From: Deltaproteobacteria bacterium
GTDB taxonomy: Bacteria; Desulfobacterota; Desulfarculia; Adiutricales; Adiutricaceae
Length of the DNA stretch: 21,390 bases
Direction: 5' to 3'
Assembly (NCBI GenBank): GCA_031279155.1
Contig: JAITJB010000243.1
Coordinates: forward strand, 1 to 21,390
In this document: piece after piece, positions 14,890-21,390 of the stretch
Layout of the letters: each line of letters begins with the position of its first letter
Numbering within the stretch: position 1 is the first letter of the stretch
Made by a program: the position numbers and the translations under genes
The notes under the pieces: model-generated
The model's database searches: none
What the model saw: only the letters and a program-made list of their open reading frames with translations
Told to the model about the DNA's origin: nothing

Positions 14890-16760
14890 ACTTACGCCCT
14901 AAGCTTTGGCCATGTCGGCTGTTTATCTTTGCGTTTTTATTTTTGGCCCTATTTTTTGGGGCCCCTCCCCTCGTGCCCAAAGCCTCAGCCGACGGCGAGT
15001 TGGCTCGGGCCCGAAAGGCCCGCGAAGAATTTATGGCCAAGATCCAAAGCCACAAGCGGGGAGATTGGTTAGCCTTAGTCAAGCAGTTTGAGCAGGCCGC
15101 AGATGTTCAGCCCAAGCGCGAACACGCGGCCAAGGGCCGTTTTTTAGCCGCCGAACTCTTAATGCTCTCCTACGACCGCTTCGGTATAGACTCTGACGCC
15201 ATCCGGGCCGGCGACTTAGCCCGAAGGGCCGTTAAAGGCTGCTCGCGCTGCCCAGACGCGGCTAGCGCCCAGATTATCATTGGCCGCTCTCTTATAGTTT
15301 CGAAAAAAACCGAAGAAGCCTACAGAGAATTAATGAAGGTCGGCTTAAACTACCGGGGCTCCCCGGAGGAAACCTTAGCCGCCGCCTTAATGGCTACGCT
15401 ATCGGAGGGGGCAGGTAATATTGCCCCCAAGCCCAATACCGGGCCAACTAGCCAAGCTAGCCAAACCGCTCAAGCCGGCCAACCTAAACAAGCTGGCCAG
15501 ACTCAAGCCAAACAAACTAACCAATCTAGCCAGCCTACTCAATCTAGCCAAACTAGTTCTGACAAGACCTCCCCACCTAAGGCGGCGCCAAAGGCTGCGC
15601 CCGCAACCAGGGCCGCCCCAAAAGCCCCGTCCCCGCGCTCTGACGGTTATAACCAGTTTTTTGGCCTCTACCTAGATGACAGAGGTAGTTATAGCGAGGT
15701 TACAGCTTATACCGAGCGGGTCGTGCCTTATCTCTATAATCTCTTGCCGCCGGCCAATGAGGGCGGGAAATTTCGGGTCTACGTGGACTTTAAAGACACC
15801 CGCTTAGCTCCACGGGCACCGATGAGCCTTTCTGATACTACTTCGCTAGTAAGTTTAGTTAAAGTTAACCAATTAAATGACGATACCGTAAGATTAGTAG
15901 TCGATCTGCCGGAAGCTCACCCCTACATACCGGTCTTCCTCGATAACCCGCCTAGATTAATACTTAGAGTAGCCTCTAAACCAGATCTCTTGCCGCCCTC
16001 TGAGCCCGACGCCCCGCCTACCCCTAGGCCAGTACCCGTACCCATCAAACCCGTTAAGGGTCCCTACAACTCCATGGCCCGGCAGTTGGGCTTAACTATC
16101 CGTAAGGTCGTAATAGATCCCGGTCACGGCGGCAAAGACGGGGGCGCGGCGGCTTTTGGCTATAAGGAAAAAGATATCGTCTTAAAGGTTGGCCTCGCGC
16201 TCGCCAAAAAAGTCGAGTCCCGCTTAGGCCTCAAAGTCGTCCTGACCCGCGATACTGATCGCTTCGTGACCTTAGATCGCCGGACCAAGATAGCCAGAGA
16301 CGAAAAGGCTGATCTCTTTATCTCGCTCCACGTCAACGCCAACACCCTAGCTAAGGCTGAGGGGGTGGAAACGTACATCTTAAACTTTACCGATGACCCT
16401 TCGGCCATGGCCGTGGCCACCAGGGAAAATAGCTCCTCAGATAAATCCATGAACGAGATAAAAGATCTGGTCTCTAAAATCGCCCGTAACACTAAAGTAG
16501 CCGAGTCTAGGGTGTTAGCCAAGGCCATCCACTCAGGCATTTTAGCCTCGCTGACCAGTAAACATAAGGTCCGCGACTTAGGGGTCAAGGAAGCGGCCTT
16601 CGTTGTTTTAGCCGATGTTGAGGTGCCGGCCGTCTTAGTGGAGATGGGTTTCATCACCAACGAGGCCGAAGCTAAGCGCTTAAACGATCCGGCCTACCTT
16701 GAGCTTTTAACTGACGGTCTGTGTAACGGTCTGGCCGCCTACCTCGAAGGATTGCCCTGA
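14886..16760 (+). CDS. N-acetylmuramoyl-L-alanine amidase with AMIN and Amidase_3 domains
   Basis: A zinc hydrolase that removes peptide stems from peptidoglycan, acting in the periplasm in cell separation and wall turnover. Signal peptide: hydrophobic 11-28, likely cleavage after KASA (residue 36). Residues 40-170 are helical and TPR-like. Residues 187-250 form a Gln/Ser/Thr- then Pro/Ala-rich linker. An AMIN-like beta domain (about 258-365) probably targets the protein to the wall or division site, and after a proline-rich spacer the catalytic domain covers 405-620. Zinc ligands H413 (DPGHGG), E428 (KEKD) and H482 (SLHVNA), and catalytic E586 (VEMGF) are all present. The TTG start overlaps the mutS stop as TTGA, with GAGG 7 nt upstream. 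An AmiC-type name fits the domain order, but orthology is not established. Confidence 0.94.
   Translation: MNLRPKLWPCRLFIFAFLFLALFFGAPPLVPKASADGELARARKAREEFMAKIQSHKRGDWLALVKQFEQAADVQPKREHAAKGRFLAAELLMLSYDRFGIDSDAIRAGDLARRAVKGCSRCPDAASAQIIIGRSLIVSKKTEEAYRELMKVGLNYRGSPEETLAAALMATLSEGAGNIAPKPNTGPTSQASQTAQAGQPKQAGQTQAKQTNQSSQPTQSSQTSSDKTSPPKAAPKAAPATRAAPKAPSPRSDGYNQFFGLYLDDRGSYSEVTAYTERVVPYLYNLLPPANEGGKFRVYVDFKDTRLAPRAPMSLSDTTSLVSLVKVNQLNDDTVRLVVDLPEAHPYIPVFLDNPPRLILRVASKPDLLPPSEPDAPPTPRPVPVPIKPVKGPYNSMARQLGLTIRKVVIDPGHGGKDGGAAAFGYKEKDIVLKVGLALAKKVESRLGLKVVLTRDTDRFVTLDRRTKIARDEKADLFISLHVNANTLAKAEGVETYILNFTDDPSAMAVATRENSSSDKSMNEIKDLVSKIARNTKVAESRVLAKAIHSGILASLTSKHKVRDLGVKEAAFVVLADVEVPAVLVEMGFITNEAEAKRLNDPAYLELLTDGLCNGLAAYLEGLP
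15444..15560. repeat. 9-bp degenerate repeat in the amidase linker
   Basis: Units near AGCCAAACT / CAAGCTGGC encode (S/G)-Q-(A/T/P) triplets at residues 187-225. It is more degenerate than the arrays at 188-235 and 5808-5882 but of the same type. Confidence 0.75.
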
Positions 16761-16815
16761 AGCTCATAACAATTTCTTTGTTATATTACTTGTTTAGGCT
16801 TCAATGCCAGCAGTC

Positions 16816-16844
16816 TTCACTAACCATCTATTTTTTGATATACT
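16816..16844 (+). promoter_or_regulatory. Promoter-like boxes before the candidate small RNA
   Basis: TTCACT (16816-16821, 4/6), a 17-bp spacer, TATACT (16839-16844, 5/6). Transcription would begin near 16851. Confidence 0.45.
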
Positions 16845-16850
16845 AGGTCT

Positions 16851-16982
16851 AACTGGTGGTACTCGCCACCGTATACATATAGGCGAACCATGCAAGTGGT
16901 TTCGTTTCCACCTGTTAGTGGTCATGTTTCATCTATCTATAAGATTAACGCCCTGGTTTTGGCCTAACCAGGGCGTTATTTT
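16851..16982 (+). ncRNA. Candidate small RNA of about 130 nt, no known family
   Basis: Hairpin GGTGG-TACTCG-CCACC at 16855-16870. Downstream, CGAACCA (16884-16890) pairs with TGGTTTCG (16897-16904, one bulge), in competition with GTGG/CCAC (16896-16911). The segment ends in a 13-bp perfect stem with TTATTTT. It does not match what I know of 4.5S RNA, 6S RNA, tmRNA, tRNA or common riboswitches, and no plus-strand gene follows for it to regulate in cis. A 7-bp pairing of 16818-16824 with 16914-16920 would close the structure if the RNA started earlier. Existence and ends are inferred. Confidence 0.5.
16946..16982 (+). terminator. Intrinsic terminator, 13-bp stem
   Basis: TAACGCCCTGGTT (16946-16958) pairs perfectly with 16966-16978 around loop TTGGCCT, followed by TTTTC. 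It should end plus-strand transcripts. Confidence 0.8.
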
Positions 16983-17019
16983 CGTAAATTTATTTCTTTA
17001 AATTAAATTAGCTCAAGCC

Positions 17020-17060
17020 GCCAAAAAAAATGGCACCCTTTGGGTGCCATTTTTTTTGGC
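17020..17060. terminator. Bidirectional intrinsic terminator with 19-bp arms
   Basis: GCC, eight A, TGGCACCC (17020-17038), loop TTT, then the exact complement including eight T (17042-17060). The GC stem flanked by A8 and T8 works in both directions. It lies 28 bp after the minus-strand gene ending at 17088 and backs up the plus-strand terminator at 16946. Confidence 0.93.
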
Positions 17061-17087
17061 CAGCTGGGCCTAATTTTAGTCTAAATT

Positions 17088-17936
17088 TTAATCGAATACA
17101 TCGGCCTCATCTTCGATGGAGAAGCTCTCTTTAACCGATCTTAGCTCATAATAAATAACCGAGAAACACACAAAGCTCAAGGCCGTGGGAATGGTATTTA
17201 TTAATATGGTAACAATTTCAAGTATGGTTGAAATAATCCCGCCACTGGCAAAGAAGATAGAAAGAAGTGCCGTTACAAAGGATACTATAAAGAGAATTAT
17301 GAAGACAATGATAAGAATGAAAAAAATAGTTACGCGGTTACCCTTCGTTAGTTGCATAGAACGCTTGATGCTCTCAAAAGCGCCGGCACGCTCAATCATA
17401 CAGGCAGGAATTGAGACCACAACAGATAAGAAAAGCGTCAAGCCAAATAATACCAAGGCCACGCCTAAGATAGCTATGAGGAAGGTACTTTTGGCGGCTA
17501 TGGCAATGCCGATTACTAAGCTACCTACAACGAAATAGAGTGTTAATAAAGCGATCAATATGAGGGAAATACAAAATAAACTACCTAGCCGACTCAAACC
17601 CTTTTGCAGGCATTCACTGAAATTACTTTCCTCGTTTCTGAGCACCTTAAAGACGCAGACTGCGATCGAACCCTGGAGGCACATATTGAGTAAGGCCGAA
17701 ATAATGGCAAAACCCCCAAATACGCCGGCTAGGCCCGAAGAAATGGAACTGATGTCGCTCTGGGGAGCGGCGTTACCAGTAATCAACATGCCGATAATGA
17801 TGGGGACGTTGCCCAGAAAAGAAAAACCATAGAGTTGGAGAAAACGATCTTTAAAGACGTTAAATGTTGCCGAGAGGACTTCCCCTATGGCAATTTTACC
17901 ATCAGGATCGACACTAGTAGAGCTATCGTAACTCAT
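17088..17936 (-). CDS. Six-helix membrane protein, YciC / GPDPase membrane-domain-like
   Basis: A 282-residue integral membrane protein. Hydrophobic segments lie at about 36-53, 68-95, 118-148, 151-178, 204-230 and 234-262; both termini are charged, the C terminus acidic (EDEADVFD). The pattern ACMIERAGAFESIKRSMQLTKGNR (178-201) followed near the end by a VIYYELRSVKE segment (260-270) is what I associate with the glycerophosphodiester phosphodiesterase membrane-domain and YciC-like group. Those proteins lack a known enzymatic activity of their own. A strong AAGGAG precedes the ATG. It has its own promoter (18048-18075) and terminator (17020-17060), so it is probably monocistronic. Confidence 0.85.
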   Translation of the reverse strand: MSYDSSTSVDPDGKIAIGEVLSATFNVFKDRFLQLYGFSFLGNVPIIIGMLITGNAAPQSDISSISSGLAGVFGGFAIISALLNMCLQGSIAVCVFKVLRNEESNFSECLQKGLSRLGSLFCISLILIALLTLYFVVGSLVIGIAIAAKSTFLIAILGVALVLFGLTLFLSVVVSIPACMIERAGAFESIKRSMQLTKGNRVTIFFILIIVFIILFIVSFVTALLSIFFASGGIISTILEIVTILINTIPTALSFVCFSVIYYELRSVKESFSIEDEADVFD

Positions 17937-17989
17937 TATTGCTCCTTAAAATGTCCCAGGATAATAGACCTAAAAGGCAAAAAAGGCCG

Positions 17990-18010
17990 CCTGGACCAGG
18001 TCAAAGGGCC
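17990..18010 (-). promoter_or_regulatory. Hairpin-forming stretch in the leader of the membrane-protein gene
   Basis: CCTGGACCAGG (17990-18000) is an 11-bp dyad and lies between two GGCC boxes (17985-17988, 18007-18010). On the minus strand the second GGCC is followed by six T. It could be a weak attenuator or a terminator for the GNAT unit; the structure is not compelling. Confidence 0.3.
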
Positions 18011-18047
18011 ATCCCCCAAAAGACCATGTCTAGATTTCCGTCCATTG

Positions 18048-18075
18048 ATCATACTAAAATATAAAATATTTTCAA
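18048..18075 (-). promoter_or_regulatory. Promoter for the six-helix membrane protein
   Basis: Minus strand TTGAAA (18070-18075, 5/6), a 16-bp AT-only spacer apart from one G, TATGAT (18048-18053, 5/6). The leader would be about 105 nt. Confidence 0.6.
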
Positions 18076-18137
18076 GAGTTAAATCGCCCCAAATCGCCGA
18101 TTGCACGCCTGCTCGCCTGACCAAAATAATCTGGCCC

Positions 18138-19100
18138 CTATTGGTTCTTCCAGTGGAGAGCGACCAATGGCGACTTGGGTTTTAGGCCTAGCCCGCTATA
18201 GAGGCTTATGGCCGGGAGGTTCCAGGAGGCGGTTTCAGTCTTAAGGGAGGTTACGCCCTTTTCGATCAAAAGGCGAATGATCTCAAAGGCCAAAAGTCGG
18301 CCCAATCCCTCGCCCCTTCGGTCTTCGGTAATATGGAGGATGATTAAGTCCGCTGAACTTTGGTCTTGATCGGCTATGGCCATGCCCACTGGCCTCCCCT
18401 GACGCTCGTCCCACAAAAAGACGCTTGGGAAGCCCTTTTTTAGATCTCTTAAAAGAACCTCCCGCCAAAGTCGCGAGGAAAAGTCCTCAGCCAAATACGG
18501 CCCATGGCGGTGGTGGCCGTCGTAAAATAGCTCGCCTAGCTCGTCCAACCATTTTTCCAGACGGCCTACTTCGGGGGTTTTTAAGGCCAGACCAAAATGG
18601 TATAAAAAGGGAAAATCTGGCAGGATTTTAGCATCCAATGGCCCGACAAATCTCGAGATAATCTCAGCTATTTGAAAACCTTCATCCATAAATCCCATTA
18701 TAATAGCCGGATCTTGCCAGGTTTTGATGGATAAAAAACCATTAGTTCCGACCAGCTTCTTGGCCTTAGTGGCGATAGTTCTGGCGCAGTGCCGGCGGTC
18801 GTTGGCCTCGGGCTCGACCAGCCAGGGACCGTATATCCTAAGCGAGCCCGCCCCCAAAATGGAGCTCTCCAAGGGCATAACTCCGACCACAGCCAGGCCC
18901 CTGGCCGGATGGGCCTCATCGACCCACAATACTGCCGCTTCGCCGGCAGCCACCTTTAAAGCCGTCTGTTTAATCTGTTCGGCCTCAAGCGGCTCAGACC
19001 ATAGAGAGAAAGGCGGCGAAAGGCGCTGGGTTTCTCTGGCCAGTAAGGTCAGGGTCGCGGCTAGTACTCTAGCGGCCGCCTGAAGTCCTGTCTCGCTCAT
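18138..19100 (-). CDS. GNAT-family N-acetyltransferase, probably two GNAT-like halves
   Basis: About 320 residues, twice the usual single GNAT length. The C-terminal half is clear: strand GMAIADQD, strand ADLIILHIT, the acetyl-CoA pyrophosphate loop RRGEGLGRLL (about 261-270), then NLPAISLYSGLGLKPK, the usual end of the fold. The N-terminal half (GEAAVLWVDE..., LRIYGPWL, GFMDEGFQIAE) resembles a degenerate GNAT copy without the pyrophosphate loop. The substrate is unknown. The frame is open to 19223, but the start at 19100 is preferred, since the longer version overlaps the radical SAM gene by 155 bp; ATG at 19115 is an alternative. It overlaps the radical SAM gene by 32 bp, so the two products are probably made together. 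Confidence 0.85.
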   Translation of the reverse strand: MSETGLQAAARVLAATLTLLARETQRLSPPFSLWSEPLEAEQIKQTALKVAAGEAAVLWVDEAHPARGLAVVGVMPLESSILGAGSLRIYGPWLVEPEANDRRHCARTIATKAKKLVGTNGFLSIKTWQDPAIIMGFMDEGFQIAEIISRFVGPLDAKILPDFPFLYHFGLALKTPEVGRLEKWLDELGELFYDGHHRHGPYLAEDFSSRLWREVLLRDLKKGFPSVFLWDERQGRPVGMAIADQDQSSADLIILHITEDRRGEGLGRLLAFEIIRLLIEKGVTSLKTETASWNLPAISLYSGLGLKPKSPLVALHWKNQ

Positions 19101-20100
19101 CGCCCCATTCCCCATCCCCCGTCTTGGCTTGACGGGAAAGTTTTTTAAATAATTCGTACTTATCGGTATTATGGTAGCAGTTTTGGCAGACCGGCGAGAG
19201 GGCGTGGCCAAAATCGCGGCCAACTAATTGCCGCTGTCTCTCCATCTTAGCTCCCAGCCAGGCTGAAGCTAGCGATATCTGCCCAAAGCGGCCTATGGTA
19301 TGCTCTTCTAAGCCCTTTGAGTCTTGGCCGCAGAACTGAATTGAGCCGTCATATTTGATTTCCAGGGCCAAAAAAACATCGACGCAAGGGCCGCGCCTGA
19401 GATCACTTGACTGATTGTTTAAATAAGGCGAAACGCGACTTAAACTCGATACGAAGTTTAAGTTGGTCAGATCTATGGCCACCTTGTCCACGTATTGTAG
19501 CCATTGGTTGGTAAAGTCTTCGCCATCGGCTTTGGCCGCCTCATCGGCTAAGACGGAAGTTAAAACGCTTAAAAAGGGCCGGTTATTTTGGCGCCTCTCT
19601 GAGGCCATTATGATATTTTTCTTAAGTTTATCGTAATCTGAGCCCACGCGGTTGAAGGCGTACTGCTCAGGCGTTAAGCCTTGGAGGGAAAACTGGACCT
19701 CGTCGACTCCGGCCTCAATGAAGCGGTCCATCATAGCTTCGGTCAAAGCCAAGCCATTAGTGTATATCTTAAGTTTAAGATTGTGCTTTTTAGCTTTTTC
19801 GGCTAAAAGGTCAATTTTAGGGTGAATTAAAGGTTCGCCCCAACCCGTGAAGCGGACAGCCGCTCCCTGCCCGCTAGCTTGGGCAAATATCTCCTCAGCT
19901 AGGCTAAGATCCATGTAGCCAATGGGCCTTTGGGATAGCTGCCTTGAGCAAAACAAGCAGTTGAGCTGGCAGGCGTTGGTCGGTTCGATATTTAGCCAAA
20001 ATGGGAACTTAGCCGGGGGATCGTAATCTCTGAGCCAGCCATCCGAGGAGTATATATAATGAAATGGGTCGCTTTGGGGCCCATGGCGGTATGTTAGCAA
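19069..20100 (-). CDS. Radical SAM protein with SPASM-like C-terminal cysteines
   Basis: A 343-residue radical S-adenosylmethionine enzyme. The cluster motif C44-x3-C48-x2-C51 (CQLNCLFC) follows the strand FWLNIEPTNA; FTGWGEPLIHP (84-94) is the SAM-binding GGEP-like motif; IYTNG (112-116) and EVQFSLQG (134-141) are the next barrel strands. The C-terminal part has C239 (RRGPC), C257 (QFCGQD), C305 and C308 (CQNCYH), consistent with an auxiliary cluster as in SPASM/Twitch domains. Such proteins often modify peptides or cofactors, but I see no precursor peptide gene nearby. The start is TTG at 20100 with GAGGG about 10 nt upstream; no ATG precedes the cluster motif. The gene overlaps the GNAT gene. 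Confidence 0.92.
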   Translation of the reverse strand: MLTYRHGPQSDPFHYIYSSDGWLRDYDPPAKFPFWLNIEPTNACQLNCLFCSRQLSQRPIGYMDLSLAEEIFAQASGQGAAVRFTGWGEPLIHPKIDLLAEKAKKHNLKLKIYTNGLALTEAMMDRFIEAGVDEVQFSLQGLTPEQYAFNRVGSDYDKLKKNIIMASERRQNNRPFLSVLTSVLADEAAKADGEDFTNQWLQYVDKVAIDLTNLNFVSSLSRVSPYLNNQSSDLRRGPCVDVFLALEIKYDGSIQFCGQDSKGLEEHTIGRFGQISLASAWLGAKMERQRQLVGRDFGHALSPVCQNCYHNTDKYELFKKLSRQAKTGDGEWGDERDRTSGGR

Positions 20101-20173
20101 TCTAAATATCCCTCTTATTGTTAGTAACCAGTTTTAAAGTTATCATCGACCAGTCTTCCAGCTTGGCTTTGGC

Positions 20174-20228
20174 CCAAAAAGGGAGCCCAAAAGGCGCCCC
20201 AAAAATAAGCCAAAAAATATGCCAAAAT
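20174..20228. repeat. Phased CCAAAA tracts
   Basis: Five CCAAAA(A) tracts begin their A runs at 20176, 20189, 20201, 20212 and 20224, spaced 13, 12, 11 and 12 bp. Such spacing is near one helical turn and can bend DNA; the tracts lie 75-125 bp upstream of the radical SAM start. Confidence 0.55.
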
Positions 20229-20351
20229 TATCTAGCCCCATTTTGCCCAGGGCAGTTTACCCAAGACTTTATACCTATGCATTATACAACGACCGTTCAA
20301 GATCTAATTTTCTCAGGGCCTTTTAAGTAAGTGGCTAAAATTTAAGTTGTT

Positions 20352-20380
20352 TTGATTCAGCCATGGTCATATTGTAAAAT
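20352..20380 (+). promoter_or_regulatory. Promoter for the exported protein at 20451
   Basis: TTGATT (20352-20357, 4/6), a 17-bp spacer, TAAAAT (20375-20380, 5/6). The leader would be about 64 nt. Confidence 0.5.
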
Positions 20381-20450
20381 AGCTCTTAAAATGATCAAGA
20401 GCATGCTGTGTAAAATTTTAAATTCTAAACCACAAACCCCGGAGCCCCTA

Positions 20451-21390
20451 ATGAAAAGTCTGGCCCAAATTATCTTTGGCGTCTTTTTAATATCTTTAGC
20501 CAGCCAGGCTAGAGCCGTGCCCTTCGAGAAGACCGGAGCTCCGCCTGAACTCGCCCCCTACGTCCCCTGGGTCTTGTACGGCAGCGAAAAACAGCTTTGT
20601 CCGGCATCTAACGAGGGATTTCGGGGCTGCGTTTTGCCTTTAAGCCTCAAAATTGAGGTCAGCCAAACAGAAGGCTCCTTTGAGGCCACATACGAGATCC
20701 GATCTGAGGGGCCAGTTGCCATACCCGGTCAGAGCGGGCGCTGGCCAATTCAAGTCGCCGCCACTAACTCTAACGGCGAAACCAAGCCCTTAGCCGTCTT
20801 AAACCAAGGCGGCCCGGTCGTCTGGCTAACCGTTGGCCGGCACACCATTACCGGCGCCTTTAAGTGGGATAGCCCGCCCGAAACCTTGACCTTACCCTTG
20901 GGCCCGGTGATAAACGTTACCATCGAGGGTCGGGAGTTTGGTTTTCCGGCCATTGACGAGGATTTTAGCCGGGGGACGGCTAGGCTCTGGCTGGTCGATC
21001 GCCTTAAAGCCTCCCAGCCCCAAGCCTCCGAGACTGTTTCTGAAGATAGGTTTTTAAGGGTCAAGCTCGACCGCTTGGTAGTTGACTCCCAACCCATGAG
21101 CGTTAAAACCCGCATAAGACTATCCGTTGGCGGTAACGCCCGCGAAGAGGTTATTGGCGGCCTTCTGCCTAACGGCTTAACTCCCGTAAGGCTTGATAGT
21201 ACGCTTCCAGCCAGGTTAACTGGCGAGGGCTTAAGGGTCCAGGTGGTGGCCGGGGTCCACGATATCTTTATCGACGCCATCCAAAAAGACCGTAGCGATA
21301 CTTTAGGTCCTGTCAGCCCTCTCTACGGCCCGGAGAGCTGGGCCTTTGCGGCTCAGCCCCACTTAAGACAGGTTGAGGTTTCAGGCGCCC
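20451..21390 (+). CDS. Large exported protein of unknown function, 3' end outside window
   Basis: The frame is open from ATG 20451 to the right edge (313 residues seen). GGAG at 20441-20444 is 6 nt upstream. A signal peptide is clear: MKSLAQIIFGVFLISLASQARA, cleaved probably after residue 22. The mature part is beta-rich, with ELAPYVPWVLYGSE and two cysteines (LCPASNEGFRGCVLP, about 49-60) that could form a disulfide, then strands such as VVWLTVGRHTITGAFKWDSPPETLTLPLG. The opening resembles N termini of very large envelope proteins of unknown function seen in delta- and gammaproteobacteria, but I cannot name the family. There is no catalytic motif in the visible part. It is divergent from the radical SAM/GNAT pair. 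Confidence 0.88.
   Translation, partial: MKSLAQIIFGVFLISLASQARAVPFEKTGAPPELAPYVPWVLYGSEKQLCPASNEGFRGCVLPLSLKIEVSQTEGSFEATYEIRSEGPVAIPGQSGRWPIQVAATNSNGETKPLAVLNQGGPVVWLTVGRHTITGAFKWDSPPETLTLPLGPVINVTIEGREFGFPAIDEDFSRGTARLWLVDRLKASQPQASETVSEDRFLRVKLDRLVVDSQPMSVKTRIRLSVGGNAREEVIGGLLPNGLTPVRLDSTLPARLTGEGLRVQVVAGVHDIFIDAIQKDRSDTLGPVSPLYGPESWAFAAQPHLRQVEVSGA

Larger units (their letters stand above)
16761..17087. other. Intergenic region with candidate RNA gene and terminators
   Basis: No protein gene is supported in these 327 bp. From left to right: an AT-rich hairpin ATAACAA-TTTCT-TTGTTAT (16766-16784) just after the amidase stop, promoter-like boxes at 16816-16844, a structured segment to 16945, a strong hairpin with a T run (16946-16982), and a bidirectional terminator (17020-17060). 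Confidence 0.7.
20101..20450. other. Divergent intergenic region (350 bp)
   Basis: No gene seen. It contains phased A-tracts at 20174-20228, a TATAAT on the minus strand at 20281-20286 without a good -35, and a plus-strand promoter at 20352-20380. The radical SAM gene's own promoter is not identified with confidence. Confidence 0.6.

Noticed and set aside
16160..16660. Minus-strand 166-residue frame opposite the amidase
   Set aside because: Antisense shadow of the catalytic domain, which has all zinc ligands on the plus strand.
16851..16945. tRNA or a known riboswitch (c-di-GMP, TPP, cobalamin, SRP RNA)
   Set aside because: No TTCRA T-loop or acceptor stem with CCA, and none of the conserved core sequences I know for those RNAs.
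16804..17001. Plus-strand 65-residue open frame between the amidase and membrane-protein genes
   Set aside because: It runs through the terminator stem and has no ribosome site; the region looks like an RNA gene instead.
19101..19223. 41-codon N-terminal extension of the GNAT protein
   Set aside because: It would overlap the radical SAM gene by 155 bp and its composition (Ser/Arg/Pro-rich) is not GNAT-like.
20118..20330. Plus-strand 70-residue open frame in the divergent gap
   Set aside because: Low-complexity composition from the CCAAAA tracts, no ribosome site, and it precedes the promoter of the real plus-strand gene.
1..21390. Insertion sequences, integrases, toxin-antitoxin or defence genes
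   Set aside because: None is seen in any frame; no transposase motifs, terminal inverted repeats with target duplications, or attachment sites.

Overview
The window reads as a gene-dense bacterial chromosome segment, most likely from a deltaproteobacterium (Desulfobacterota-like) with an anaerobic or microaerobic life. The indicators are an NtrC-type sigma-54 response regulator with its kinase, a separately encoded class I fumarase-type beta subunit, bacteriohemerythrin, and an AMIN/Amidase_3 cell-wall amidase with a long low-complexity linker. This placement is inference from gene content; no rRNA or tRNA is present to confirm it. Four of the 18 genes with a visible start use TTG, and the tetramer CTAG, rare in many proteobacteria, is common here.

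Layout. Positions 1-4651 (minus): pgi, then a sensor kinase overlapping it by GTGA, then an NtrC-family regulator that runs off the left edge through a 36-bp in-frame tandem repeat. 4737-5124 (plus): a promoter and a 93-residue unknown protein, followed by an 11-bp pyrimidine-rich tandem array between convergent genes. 5253-7286 (minus): a three-gene set of a 134-residue unknown protein, a polytopic membrane protein with a Gly-Gln-Pro tail, and a YfcE-like phosphodiesterase. 7549-9096 (minus): malQ. 9474-10891 (minus): bacteriohemerythrin, fumarase beta subunit and a small basic-tailed protein. 11010-11675 (minus): a secreted YiiX-like NlpC/P60 hydrolase with a good promoter whose -35 box lies in a 13-bp tandem array. 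12118-16760 (plus): mutS, with a 55-residue repeat insertion in its connector domain, overlapping an N-acetylmuramoyl-L-alanine amidase gene by TTGA. 16761-17087: a candidate small RNA with its own promoter-like boxes and a strong terminator, then a bidirectional terminator. 17088-17936 (minus): a polytopic membrane protein. 18138-20100 (minus): radical SAM protein and GNAT acetyltransferase, overlapping. 20451-end (plus): start of a large exported protein.

The most unusual property is the density of short tandem arrays, both between genes and inside them. Several share a core close to CARCCTGGC. Inside genes the period is a multiple of three (9, 15 or 36 bp); between genes it is 11, 13 or 26 bp. 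They add low-complexity Gln/Gly/Ser/Pro/Ala segments to otherwise conserved proteins. The two observations I would follow first are this repeat family, including the MutS insertion, and the candidate small RNA near 16850-16980. Most genes are ordinary housekeeping genes, and I do not see a convincing new multi-gene defence or biosynthetic system.
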